Assembly (NCBI GenBank): GCA_022823725.1
Contig: JAJEHL010000044.1
Coordinates: forward strand, 124,001 to 188,000
Direction: 5' to 3'
DNA: 64,000 nt
Source: Candidatus Latescibacterota bacterium
GTDB taxonomy: Bacteria > Latescibacterota > UBA2968
Part shown: positions 1-8,688 of the stretch, in pieces
How the letters are laid out: each line of letters starts with the position of its first letter
Numbering within the stretch: position 1 is the stretch's first letter
The notes under the pieces: model-generated
Database searches by the model: none
What the model was told of the DNA's origin: nothing
Seen by the model: only the letters and a program-made list of their open reading frames with translations
Made by a program: the position numbers and the translations under genes

Positions 1-790
1 TGTAAAGCATTCGACAATTTTGACCTATAAAGGGAATGATTTGGCGGTGGATTCCATTGACTGTTTAGTGGGGCGATTTCTGGAGAAAGGTCGCCTTCGG
101 CGCCGGAAGAAAGTAGCTATTATTGGGGCGGGCAATGTGGGGGCAAAGCTGGCTCTTAAATTGGTCGAGAGAAATATAGATGTCGTGATTACCAGGCGAA
201 ACCAAAAGAAACTGGAAGCCATTGTACAGGCACTGAACTTCATAAAAACTGAAGGAACGACGGGTGGAGTGAAAGGCATTCTGGATAACGAAGCCGCTGC
301 TTATCACGCCGATATTCTGATCGGCCTGACAAATGGCATACCTGTCATTGGAGAAACTATGATTACTAATCTCGCCGAAGGCGCATTAATCATTGATGGC
401 GGCAAGGGGTGTTTTTCTCCTGCGGCAATCTATAAGGCCAAAGAAATGGGTCTGAGGTTTTTTCGGGCAGATATTCGTCCAGGTTTTGAGGGATATATTT
501 CTACAATTTTAGAGACTGAACAGATTATAGAAAATACCGTCGGACGTTGTACTATAGATGATATAACAATTGTTTCAGGAGGGTTGTTTGCCTATGCGAA
601 TGAGATTGTGGTCGATAATATTTATGAACCTACAACAATATATGGTATAGCAGATGGTCAGGGGGATTTTGTGCGAACACTTTCTTCCATCCAAAAAGAG
701 ATGATTGACACAATTGAGAGATATATCAATGAATGTAGATTTAGAAAAGAATACGTACATTGTAATCTCTTAAGAAAGGTTGAAACCTGA
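1..790 (+). CDS. Rossmann-fold NAD(P)-binding oxidoreductase, 5' partial
   Basis: The frame is open to the left edge, so the true start is probably outside the window; a TTG at 20 is the first in-window start-like codon. A dinucleotide-binding motif, IIGAGNVGAK, follows a basic stretch and is succeeded by TRRNQKK, a typical NADP-type beta2 region. A second conserved block reads IIDGGKGCFSPAAI, with ADIRPGFEG shortly after. The fold is that of NAD(P)-dependent dehydrogenases (shikimate or methylene-pterin dehydrogenase-like). I cannot name the substrate. The stop codon abuts the ATG of the next glycosyltransferase, so the two are probably cotranscribed, and the setting suggests a step in making an activated sugar. 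Confidence 0.6.
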   Translation, partial: VKHSTILTYKGNDLAVDSIDCLVGRFLEKGRLRRRKKVAIIGAGNVGAKLALKLVERNIDVVITRRNQKKLEAIVQALNFIKTEGTTGGVKGILDNEAAAYHADILIGLTNGIPVIGETMITNLAEGALIIDGGKGCFSPAAIYKAKEMGLRFFRADIRPGFEGYISTILETEQIIENTVGRCTIDDITIVSGGLFAYANEIVVDNIYEPTTIYGIADGQGDFVRTLSSIQKEMIDTIERYINECRFRKEYVHCNLLRKVET

Positions 791-1798
791 ATGCCAAAAG
801 TAAGCGTGCTCATGCCTGTTTTTAATGGCAAGGACTTTATAGATGATGCGATTAAGAGTATTTTAGACCAAACTTATTCTGATTTAGAGCTTCTCATCAT
901 TGATGATGGTTCCACAGATGGTACTCTAAAACGCATTGAAGCATATAATGATAGTAGAATTAGATTAATATCTAATGGATCGAACATTGGTATAACAAAA
1001 ACTCTGAATAAAGGTTTAAACCTCATATCCAGTAAATATATTGCCCGCATGGATTGTGATGATATATCCTTACCCACTCGCATAGAAAAGCAAGTTTCTT
1101 TTATGGATCACAATCCTGGAGTAGGTGTTTGCGGAACCTGGATGAAGACTATGGGAAAGTTACGAACTCGTTATTGGAAACCCCCATCTGGATCAGATGC
1201 TATCCAGTGTTTTTTCCCCTTCAAAAATCCGCTCGTTCATCCATCAGTTATTCTCCGAAGAGAAATGTTATTGAAATATGATCTAATGTACAGCGAGGAA
1301 TTCCACCATGCAGAAGATCTGGAGCTTTGGTCCAGATGTGCCAGGTATTTTCTATTAAGTAATATCCAGGAAGTACTGGTTTATTATCGGATTCATAACC
1401 AGTCAGCAGGAAGATTAAATAGAAATGTCCAAAAAGATTCCTCAAATAGAGTCCATAAGCGAGAGTTGATAAGAAGTGGTTTGCTGCCAGTTGTAGATTG
1501 TCATGAAGTTCTAAATTGGATCAATAATCCTTGGCGTGAAGAAAAAAAAACAAATCGACTTAATATCATCGAATACTGGCTTCATAAACTACGAGATACA
1601 AATTCCAGGAAGCGAATATATCCGGAACGGGCCTTCTCGAGAGTATTAGGTTGGATATGGTACCGGGAATGTCTTGCCTGTCGAAGTTTAGGTATTTGGA
1701 CCTGGCGAAAATTCCAAAGATCCTCTCTAAATGACCTGATGTCCTGGGAATTCAAAAACCAGCTTGAGTTGAGTATTCGATGTCTAATTCGAAAATAA
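791..1798 (+). CDS. Family 2 glycosyltransferase
   Basis: A 335-residue GT-A glycosyltransferase. The N-terminus has the family signature VSVLMPVFNG, then LLIIDDGSTDGT (about residues 35-46) for nucleotide-sugar binding, a DxD-type metal site in RMDCDD (86-91), and the probable catalytic base region AEDLELW near residue 175. The region after residue 230 is basic and divergent, as is common in acceptor-binding tails. It should transfer a sugar from a nucleotide donor to a growing surface glycan on the cytoplasmic face. It begins directly after the stop of the upstream oxidoreductase and overlaps the possible long start of the KdsB-like gene, so this is an operon. Confidence 0.9.
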   Translation: MPKVSVLMPVFNGKDFIDDAIKSILDQTYSDLELLIIDDGSTDGTLKRIEAYNDSRIRLISNGSNIGITKTLNKGLNLISSKYIARMDCDDISLPTRIEKQVSFMDHNPGVGVCGTWMKTMGKLRTRYWKPPSGSDAIQCFFPFKNPLVHPSVILRREMLLKYDLMYSEEFHHAEDLELWSRCARYFLLSNIQEVLVYYRIHNQSAGRLNRNVQKDSSNRVHKRELIRSGLLPVVDCHEVLNWINNPWREEKKTNRLNIIEYWLHKLRDTNSRKRIYPERAFSRVLGWIWYRECLACRSLGIWTWRKFQRSSLNDLMSWEFKNQLELSIRCLIRK

Positions 1799-1845
1799 AG
1801 CGACGTTTTCTGTTCGACTTAGTCCAACTTTTTGGAGAAACTGTC

Positions 1846-2667
1846 ATGAAAAAAAAAGAAAATACTCCTGCGGTTGTCGTAGGCATTCCGGCACGCATGG
1901 GATCATCTCGATTTCCAGGTAAACCACTATGTGATATTTTGGGTATATCAATGATTGAACATGTATATAAGCGATGCAAACTTTCAGACAATGTAGATTT
2001 GGTTTTTGTTGCTGCCTGCGACCAGGAGGTTAGGGAGGAGGTAGAAGATTTTGGTGGAATGGTCGTAATGACGGATCCTGGCATCTCCAGGCCTGCTTTA
2101 CGGGTAGCCGAAGCCTGTAAAAAGATAAAAGGTCTAAAGGAGAATGATATTGTAGTGGTCGTTCAGGGAGACGAACCGATGGTTAGACCTGAGATGATTG
2201 ATCTTGCTATTGAACCTATTCTAAAGGACTCAAAAATTATGTGTGTCAACCTGGTATCAAGCCTCACTGATGATCAATGGCTTGATCCAAATGAAATTAA
2301 AGTGGTCACTGATTTGGAAATGAATGCGCTTTATATGTCCAGAAGCCCAATTCCTTCAAAAATACACAAAGAAAGTCTCAAGGCCAATCCTTTTGATCAA
2401 CCTGTTCAGTTTCGGCAAGTTTGTATCTTTCCTTTCTTTAAATCAAACTTATTGAACTTTGTCAAACTGCCACCGACACCTCTGGAACAAGCAGAGTCTA
2501 TAGAAATGTTGCGTGCAGTTGAACATGGACATCGAATTCGTATGGTGTACTCACCTTACGATACGAAATCGGTAGATACCGAATCAGACCGGATAGAAGT
2601 TGAGGGTCTGTTATCACGCGATCCTTTATGTCACGCGTATTTGACTGATCATTTAGTCCTGAGTTAG
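1846..2667 (+). CDS. kdsB: KdsB-like 3-deoxy-manno-octulosonate cytidylyltransferase
   Basis: CMP-Kdo synthetase family: activates Kdo or a related ulosonic acid with CTP. The N-terminal motif PARMGSSRFPGKPL (nucleotide-binding loop) and the block VVVQGDEPMVRPEMID are diagnostic. I prefer the ATG at 1846, which has GGAGA 7 bases upstream and gives 273 residues, close to the family's usual 245-260. An in-frame ATG at 1780 inside the preceding gene would add 22 residues before the family start. Specificity could be for another 2-keto-3-deoxy sugar, since the neighbours are surface-glycan genes rather than other kds genes. Confidence 0.82.
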   Translation: MKKKENTPAVVVGIPARMGSSRFPGKPLCDILGISMIEHVYKRCKLSDNVDLVFVAACDQEVREEVEDFGGMVVMTDPGISRPALRVAEACKKIKGLKENDIVVVVQGDEPMVRPEMIDLAIEPILKDSKIMCVNLVSSLTDDQWLDPNEIKVVTDLEMNALYMSRSPIPSKIHKESLKANPFDQPVQFRQVCIFPFFKSNLLNFVKLPPTPLEQAESIEMLRAVEHGHRIRMVYSPYDTKSVDTESDRIEVEGLLSRDPLCHAYLTDHLVLS

Positions 2668-2705
2668 AGTGATCTTCACAGAATCATACATAAATAGAGT
2701 CGCTA

Positions 2706-4373
2706 ATGCCAAATGTACTGTTTTTTTGTGGTGGTATAACACACCTTTATAATCAAGACATATTGAAGCAACTAATGCCAGATATTCGGTTTACAGTTTT
2801 GCTAAAAGATACTTGGGTTCGACGTATTCCCCCAAAAATACTTGGACGCTTAGATAGTGATCTCGTAATTCATGATGGTGCCCAATTGGAAGAAGAGATG
2901 TGGCTGAACCGTCCGGACTTAATTTTTTTTTCCACAGCTAATCCCGAAGTATTTCGATGTCGCCTATTTCGTAAGGCTCTTCAACTGAATATTCCAACTT
3001 TGGCAATTGAAGAAGTGAATCAATTGGCCAATAATGACGGCGTTATTAACCACTATTTTTTACCTGTAGATCGCCTGGGCGTGGCGTCGGAAGTCGAAGC
3101 CAGGCAGTTTCGTGCCCTGGGTTATTTACCCGACCAGATTGCTGTTACAGGATGGCCCTTTTATTCTGCCAACAAGGATCAAAAATTAGATCTTAAAATT
3201 GCTCTAACAAAGGATAATGTTGGACTCAAAGGAAGCAAGCGCATAGGTCTTTTGATCCTATCCTTTTCCAAAGAAAAGGGCTTGGAGAGCCTTGAAACGA
3301 TTCGCATACGCCGCCGCATGCTGGCGTTACTCCGGCAGGGCCTACCTCAGGATGTACAACTTCTTGTGAAACCTCATCCTGTGGACAAGCAACGTGATGT
3401 AAGAAAAATAGTAAAGTCAGAGATAGCAGAAGCGGTGGTGTTAGATGAGCAAGTACCCATAGAAGATGCTCTTGAAATTTGTGATTTCGTAATCAGTCGT
3501 GGTAATTCCCAAGTCATGTTTGAAGCAATGTTCAGAGGAATTCCCCTGGTCATCGTTCCTATGGATATCCGAACATTATTTGATTATGAGTTGCCTGAAT
3601 TGGTGGCAAATACACCTGACGCGCTGCGATACATTTGTCAACATGTCATAACACATCCGATTGATTATGGGCCTATTATCAACCTTCATGCGCCCTTTTT
3701 ACCAGAATCGTCTTTAGAAAAAGTGGCTGGCTTAGCAAGAGCAATGCTCGATGGCTCGATTCAAGTGCCCAGGTGGTCCAAAATGTTGGATCTGTGTCTC
3801 CAGATGAAATTTATTGGTATGGAAGAAGAGGCTCATGAAGATCTGAAACGCCTGGAATCTTTCGAAGATACGCCTGTTGAATATAGACAAACAATAAATG
3901 CAATCCATCATTTGTTTAGAAGAGAAGCGGATGTTGAAATTGTTTCGAATCTTTTGGAAAGTTTTCGTGGAAATTTAATTCGACAATGGCATGTTCAAGC
4001 GCTTTGGATACGCCAATTGTATCAAAGACGTCGAGATGTTAGTCTGGTAAGAGAGGGAATTCCCCTGACACGATCATTTACTGGTGCGGTGAATCCTCAT
4101 TATTTTATTCAGGAATTGTTAATGCGGATGGATTTAGAATTTATAGCTGGCGATCAAGAGGTAGCAGAGCAACTCAGGTCCTGGTTCCAGGAAGATTTCT
4201 ATTTTCTATGGGATTTTCAGAGGCGGGATATAAATCTGTCTCTCTGGCAAGATCACCGTATAAATTTACAGTCGCTGAAAATTTTTCTTTACACAGTATA
4301 TCGATCAGGACGAAAAAAAATAAGCCGCTTCTATCTGAATGGGCCCAACATAGTATCAAAAAAGAAACATTGA
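2706..4373 (+). CDS. Large GT-B-like surface glycan protein
   Basis: A 555-residue protein without a signal peptide. The middle contains VQLLVKPHPVDKQR followed by ISRGNSQVMFEAMFRGIPL (roughly residues 260-280), the arrangement seen in the C-terminal donor-binding lobe of GT-B enzymes such as CDP-glycerol/teichoic-acid type polymerases and capsule transferases. The N-terminal part begins LFFCGGITHLY, compatible with a first Rossmann lobe. The last 190 residues are helical and match nothing I know. It is probably a glycosyl- or polyol-phosphate transferase of the surrounding cluster. The exact reaction is unknown. Confidence 0.55.
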   Translation: MPNVLFFCGGITHLYNQDILKQLMPDIRFTVLLKDTWVRRIPPKILGRLDSDLVIHDGAQLEEEMWLNRPDLIFFSTANPEVFRCRLFRKALQLNIPTLAIEEVNQLANNDGVINHYFLPVDRLGVASEVEARQFRALGYLPDQIAVTGWPFYSANKDQKLDLKIALTKDNVGLKGSKRIGLLILSFSKEKGLESLETIRIRRRMLALLRQGLPQDVQLLVKPHPVDKQRDVRKIVKSEIAEAVVLDEQVPIEDALEICDFVISRGNSQVMFEAMFRGIPLVIVPMDIRTLFDYELPELVANTPDALRYICQHVITHPIDYGPIINLHAPFLPESSLEKVAGLARAMLDGSIQVPRWSKMLDLCLQMKFIGMEEEAHEDLKRLESFEDTPVEYRQTINAIHHLFRREADVEIVSNLLESFRGNLIRQWHVQALWIRQLYQRRRDVSLVREGIPLTRSFTGAVNPHYFIQELLMRMDLEFIAGDQEVAEQLRSWFQEDFYFLWDFQRRDINLSLWQDHRINLQSLKIFLYTVYRSGRKKISRFYLNGPNIVSKKKH

Positions 4374-4472
4374 ACTTGATTCGTTTTACGGCAAAATGTC
4401 GAGAAGTGGCGGATTGGAGTTTTCTTGCGTCAGTGGACAGTATAAAGCGACATAAGCGATGGAGAGGTAAGT

Positions 4473-5375
4473 ATGAAAGTTGTATTTCTCGGCGGCGGTC
4501 AATGGGGACTTTTTCCTTTAAAAATGCTTCTCCAAAAAGAGCAAGTTGCTGGCATTGTAGCGTCTGTTAAAGATCCTTTGATCGTCCGTGAAGGTCTGAA
4601 AAATCGGATTCCAATCTGTGAAATTGTCGATAAGCACGAGCAGCAGTTTGAAACTTTTCTGAGGGCCTGTGAGCCCGATCTCATTATTGTTGCCGGATTT
4701 CCTTTTATTCTTCCTCCAAAAATTCTCGATATTCCCTTTAGAGGAATCATCAATCTTCATGGCTCTTTGCTACCCGCCTACCGAGGTCCCCACCCGCTGG
4801 AATGGCAAATTATCAATGGCGAGAAAAACGCAGGGGTCACAATACATTTCATAGACGAAGATATCGATTCAGGGGATATTCTGATGCAAGCAGAAGTACC
4901 CATATTAGAAACCGATACACTTAAAACTATGGCATTGAAGTTGGGCCATAAGGGGTGGAGACTTCTCGAAGACATATTAGCGAGATTCAAAAAAGGGTCT
5001 GTTCAAGGTATCCCTCAGAAACACCATCTCTCATCTTATTATGGAAAAATAACGGAAGCAGACCGCAAGATTGATTGGACATCTGGTCGAATGGCTATAT
5101 TTAATCTTGTACGTGCGTTACCTCCATATGCACCGGCTTTTTCGGATTTGGAAAATGCCAGATGCCATATTTACCGTTTGTGCTCCGTGACAAGCAAACC
5201 TTCAGGAGTGCCCGGGCAAATTCTATGTCAACCGTCGGTTTCGCATCCTATGATCATCAGCACGTCGGATGGAGATGTCGCTGTATTTGAATATACTTTA
5301 TCGGGACGTAACGGTAGAAAAATTTCCCAAGAAGCGGCTAATGACATTCTAAACCCCGGAAGTCTTTTTTTTTAA
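4473..5375 (+). CDS. Methionyl-tRNA formyltransferase-like sugar formyltransferase
   Basis: A 300-residue protein of the 10-formyltetrahydrofolate-dependent formyltransferase fold. The catalytic Asn-His pair sits in NLHGSLLPAYRG (N94, H96) and the catalytic Asp in DEDIDSGDI (D132). SLLPAYRG is the family loop, and a C-terminal OB-like segment follows. The start has GGAGAGG 7 bases upstream. True Fmt is normally encoded next to def and rsmB; here the gene lies in a glycan cluster. It therefore more likely N-formylates an amino sugar, like FdtF, WlaRD or VioF. I see no aminotransferase in the window that would make the amino sugar. Confidence 0.8.
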   Translation: MKVVFLGGGQWGLFPLKMLLQKEQVAGIVASVKDPLIVREGLKNRIPICEIVDKHEQQFETFLRACEPDLIIVAGFPFILPPKILDIPFRGIINLHGSLLPAYRGPHPLEWQIINGEKNAGVTIHFIDEDIDSGDILMQAEVPILETDTLKTMALKLGHKGWRLLEDILARFKKGSVQGIPQKHHLSSYYGKITEADRKIDWTSGRMAIFNLVRALPPYAPAFSDLENARCHIYRLCSVTSKPSGVPGQILCQPSVSHPMIISTSDGDVAVFEYTLSGRNGRKISQEAANDILNPGSLFF

Positions 5376-5520
5376 GCCATCAAATCTCGTTTGTGAAGTT
5401 AAGTAGTCGGATCAAGTTGTGCCATATGGTCTTCCATATCCTGTCTTATTTGGTCATGAAACAAAAATTGGATTTGGTGTGCTGTCCTCAGGTATCCTCA
5501 ACAAAGCGTCACGATGTAGG

Positions 5521-5744
5521 GCGAATATCTGTGTCGTTGGCCTGGGCTACGTAGAGACTGTGAACTTTGCATATTCGGTTGAGCGTGGCCCACATCGTCA
5601 CCGGTAAGGATTAATCAACTACGCGCTGGTAAGCCTCTACCGGAACCTGATATGACTGACGCAATCCGTGCGGTGCTCAGAGATGGAAAACTTAAGCTAT
5701 CCACCGAGTATCGAACGGCCCTGCCGGCTAGTAGATTACTCTGA
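5521..5744 (+). pseudogene. Decayed N-terminus of a nucleotide-sugar dehydrogenase
   Basis: Two fragments in different frames together resemble the first 100 residues of UDP-glucose/UDP-ManNAc dehydrogenases. Fragment one (5521 to about 5590, frame of 5521) reads NICVVGLGYVETVNFAYSVE, matching the usual ICVIGLGYVGLPLA start with damage. Fragment two (5607-5744, frame of 5607) reads RINQLRAGKPLPEPD, then IRAVLRDGKLKLSTEY, matching the family's INxGxxPIxEPxLxEL and GxLxATTD segments. The dehydrogenase and UDP-binding domains are gone. The stop at 5742-5744 lies just before the ribosome binding site of the next gene. Confidence 0.65.
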
Positions 5745-5759
5745 ATTTAGGAGTTAAAT

Positions 5760-6752
5760 ATGCGAATTTTGATCGATTTGGTTCACCCTGCTGATGTAAA
5801 TTTCTATAAAGAAGCAATCTCAAACTTGAAAGAAGCGCACGACCTAATAGTTATTGTAAGAAAACGAGGAATTCTTGAAGATCTCGCTCGGGCTGAATTA
5901 GATGTGCCGATCAAGGTCGTTGGAAAACACTCCAAATCAAGGTTAGGAAAAGTGCTGGGCGGGATCTATAGAATACTTTATTTGATGATAGCGGGTCTGA
6001 GGGGATCATTTGATATTATGACGAGTTTTGGTGGGTTCTATGGGGCGGTCGCTGCAAAAGGCGTAGGAAAAAAGTCGATTATATTCTATGATGATCCCGA
6101 GTATCGGTTATGTTTTAAACTATGCAGAATATTTGCTACTCGTTTTGTTATACCTTCTATTCTTGGAGAAACTGGCAAAAACATAACAACTTTCAACGGC
6201 TATAAAGAATTGGCTTATCTCAAGAACTACAAGATTTCAAAGTGTTTAGTAACCAGGATGGAACTCAGCCCGAAAAATTATGTCTTCTTGAGAATTACTG
6301 CACCCATTAGTTTAAATTACTATTCTCTTAAGCAAAATGAAGTGTACAAATTAGTAATCAAATTTTTTATAAACAAAAATTTTGTTGTCCTTCTTTCCCA
6401 AGAGCAAGGAGCAAGCTTTACCCCACCTCCGTCCCCTTTGGTAAGGGAGGTCAAAGCACCTATCCACAACTTTTATTCTCTATTATACTATGCGCGTTGC
6501 GTCGTTTCATCCGGAGATACTGTCGCTCGTGAGGCAGCTTTATTAGGCGTTTGCTCTATATATCTTGGTAAGAGAAATTTAAAAATCCATAATGAATTAA
6601 TTGAACACGGCCTTCTGAAATGTCCATCAAAAGAGAATCTGTTTGACATCCTGGAAGCGAGTTTAAAATGCAAACCTTCAAGACCATGTTTTAATAATTG
6701 GGACGACACGACTGAAATTATTGTTCGCTACCTAGACAATAGTATTAACTGA
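5760..6752 (+). CDS. DUF354 family protein (GT-B-like)
   Basis: A 330-residue protein starting MRILIDLVHPADVNFYK, the typical beginning of DUF354 proteins, which have a GT-B-like two-lobe fold and occur in polysaccharide loci. Further family features are the middle segment SFGGFYGAVAAKGVGKKSI and, in the C-terminal lobe, YYARCVVSSGDTVAREAALLGV, equivalent to the UDP-GlcNAc 2-epimerase-like donor site. AGGAG lies 5 bases upstream of the ATG. It is the last gene of the glycan cluster and is followed by a strong hairpin. No enzymatic activity has been settled for the family as far as I know. Confidence 0.8.
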   Translation: MRILIDLVHPADVNFYKEAISNLKEAHDLIVIVRKRGILEDLARAELDVPIKVVGKHSKSRLGKVLGGIYRILYLMIAGLRGSFDIMTSFGGFYGAVAAKGVGKKSIIFYDDPEYRLCFKLCRIFATRFVIPSILGETGKNITTFNGYKELAYLKNYKISKCLVTRMELSPKNYVFLRITAPISLNYYSLKQNEVYKLVIKFFINKNFVVLLSQEQGASFTPPPSPLVREVKAPIHNFYSLLYYARCVVSSGDTVAREAALLGVCSIYLGKRNLKIHNELIEHGLLKCPSKENLFDILEASLKCKPSRPCFNNWDDTTEIIVRYLDNSIN

Positions 6753-6813
6753 TCTATAGGTAAAGTATGAATGCGTCGCTAAAGAAAAAGACCTGGAGAC
6801 AGAGGCTAACTAA

Positions 6814-6848
6814 CAAAAAAAGCCGACATTTGCGCGTCGGCTTTTTAT
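6814..6848. terminator. Bidirectional rho-independent terminator
   Basis: The stem AGCCGAC (6821-6827) / GTCGGCT (6836-6842) is flanked by A-runs on the left and T-runs on the right. It lies between the convergent DUF354 and relA/spoT-like genes and can serve both strands. Confidence 0.85.
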
Positions 6849-6849
6849 T

Positions 6850-8619
6850 TTATCCGCTCTCCGGCGGAGCTTCAAGGCGATAGGCCGAGGTAATATTGGG
6901 AACCTTACGGAGGTTTTGCAGAAGTTCTTCGAGATGGTCGGCATCTTTGATCTCCACCTGGAATTGGTTGTCGATTTCCTCGCGCCTGGTCTCGATACGC
7001 GCACCTGCAATGGGAACACCGAGATTGGACATAACCTGTGTCATATCGGACAACAAATTGGTGCGATCCTTGCCCGTGACCTGGATTGTAGCAGTAAAAG
7101 TCTCTGTCTGATCGCGATCCGCCATATCGCGCCCCAATCGAACGCTCTGATTAAAAGCCTCTTCGCGCAGAACCCGTCGAATACAACTTCGCGCCTTGGC
7201 ACTCTTGACAAAATCGAGCCAATCGCGGTGCGGACGCTGGTGCGGCGACGTGATAATCTCAACTGTCTGCCCTGTTTCAAGCGGCGTAGAAAGTGGCACC
7301 ATCTGGTCGTCAATGCGGGCACTCACGCAGCGATTTCCAATTTCGGTATGCACTGCAAAGGCAAAATCGACGGGTGTGGCATCATCGGGAAGCTGAATCA
7401 GATCGCCCTGGGGCGTAAAAACATAAATCTCATTTGAAAAAAGATCAACCTTGAGTTCCTCGATAATTTCTTGAGGCTCCGATGTCTCCCCCTGCCATTC
7501 GAGCATATTGCGAAGCCTATCTATTTGTTGATCGAGCTCCGACCTTTCTGGAGAACCCTCTTTGTAAAGCCAGTGTGCTGCAATACCCACTTCTGCTGTT
7601 TGGTGCATCTCGTGGGTGCGTATCTGCACCTCGATCATCAACCCGCGCGGGCCTATCACCGTCGTGTGCAAAGACTGATACATATTGCTCTTGGGCGTCG
7701 CAATAAAATCCTTAAAACGGGGCATAACCGGTGTATAGAGCGAGTGAATCATACCCAGAACGTGATAACACTCCTGGACCGTATCGACCAGTATGCGGAT
7801 AGCCAACAAATCGTAGATATCTTCAAAAGCTTTGCTCCGCGTCTGCATCTTGCGGTGAATGCTGAAGAAATTTTTGGGCCGTCCCGTGATCTCCCCTCGA
7901 ATATTTGCTTCCACGAGCATTTTTTGCAGTGGCACGCGCATCTCTTCAATATAGGCCTCGCGTTCTCGTCTCTTGAGGCGGATCTTTTTGCTAATCGCGC
8001 GATAGGCTTCCGGTTCGAGCCATTTGAGAGCCAGGTCTTCAAGCTCCCACCGAATGCGCGCAACCCCCAAACGGTGCGCCAAAGGCGCGTAAATATCGAG
8101 ACTCTCGCGCGCCATGCGCTCGCGCGTTTCGGGGGGCAGGGGATCCAGCGTGCGCATATTGTGCAGGCGTTCGCAAAACTTAATAAGAACAACGCGCAAG
8201 TCATTGATCAAAGACAGAAACATCTTGCGGAAATTCTCGGCTTGCTCGGCCTCTTGCGATTGGAAGGACAGATCTTTAATCCTGGTCACACCGTCAACCA
8301 GATCGGCAATATGAGCACCAAAATGACGCGCGATTTGTGCGTGGGTTGCTGTGCCGTGCGCTATGGTATCGTGCAAAATACCAGCCACCAGAGTTGCAGT
8401 ATCCTGCCTGAGATCTATCAGGATGCGCCCAACCTCAAGCGCGTGTACAATATACGGCTGGCCCGACTTGCGAAAATAATCCCGATGTGCCTTCCTCGCA
8501 AAATGAAAGGCACTGGTCAAGAGTTTTACATTGTAATCGGAACGGCTTTGAAGAGCATGTTGGAGAAATGCGTCAAAGATGGGATCATCTGCGAGGGATT
8601 TTTGGGGGAATTTGGTCAT
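6850..8619 (-). CDS. Shortened RelA/SpoT homologue
   Basis: (p)ppGpp synthetase/hydrolase family, 589 residues against about 700-780 for long RSH proteins. Order: HD domain (about 30-190), synthetase (about 240-360), TGS (about 390-455, from FSNEIYVFTPQGDLIQLP), a short helical stretch, then a C-terminal ACT domain (from TFTATIQVTGKDRTNLL). The Zn-finger/RRM part between TGS and ACT is missing. The synthetase looks intact: ITGRPKNFFSI, RFKD (the RXKD form of bifunctional enzymes), YQSLHTTV and EVQIRT. The HD site is altered: HDTIAHG replaces HDTVEDT, and CERLHNM replaces ADRLHNM. The start has GGAGG a few bases upstream. It probably makes the alarmone; hydrolysis is doubtful. Confidence 0.9.
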   Translation of the reverse strand: MTKFPQKSLADDPIFDAFLQHALQSRSDYNVKLLTSAFHFARKAHRDYFRKSGQPYIVHALEVGRILIDLRQDTATLVAGILHDTIAHGTATHAQIARHFGAHIADLVDGVTRIKDLSFQSQEAEQAENFRKMFLSLINDLRVVLIKFCERLHNMRTLDPLPPETRERMARESLDIYAPLAHRLGVARIRWELEDLALKWLEPEAYRAISKKIRLKRREREAYIEEMRVPLQKMLVEANIRGEITGRPKNFFSIHRKMQTRSKAFEDIYDLLAIRILVDTVQECYHVLGMIHSLYTPVMPRFKDFIATPKSNMYQSLHTTVIGPRGLMIEVQIRTHEMHQTAEVGIAAHWLYKEGSPERSELDQQIDRLRNMLEWQGETSEPQEIIEELKVDLFSNEIYVFTPQGDLIQLPDDATPVDFAFAVHTEIGNRCVSARIDDQMVPLSTPLETGQTVEIITSPHQRPHRDWLDFVKSAKARSCIRRVLREEAFNQSVRLGRDMADRDQTETFTATIQVTGKDRTNLLSDMTQVMSNLGVPIAGARIETRREEIDNQFQVEIKDADHLEELLQNLRKVPNITSAYRLEAPPESG

Positions 8620-8688
8620 AGCGACCTCCGCTGTGCGAATCAGCGAATCAGCGATAGCAGTTGGGGGAGGGCGGGGTTCGTCTATTCA

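Noticed and set aside
4208-4570. 120-residue plus frame bridging the GT-B-like and formyltransferase genes
   Set aside because: It overlaps both real genes in another frame and has no motif or ribosome binding site.
4473-5375. Assignment as genuine methionyl-tRNA formyltransferase (fmt)
   Set aside because: The catalytic core is shared, but the glycan-cluster context and absence of def/rsmB make a sugar formyltransferase more likely.
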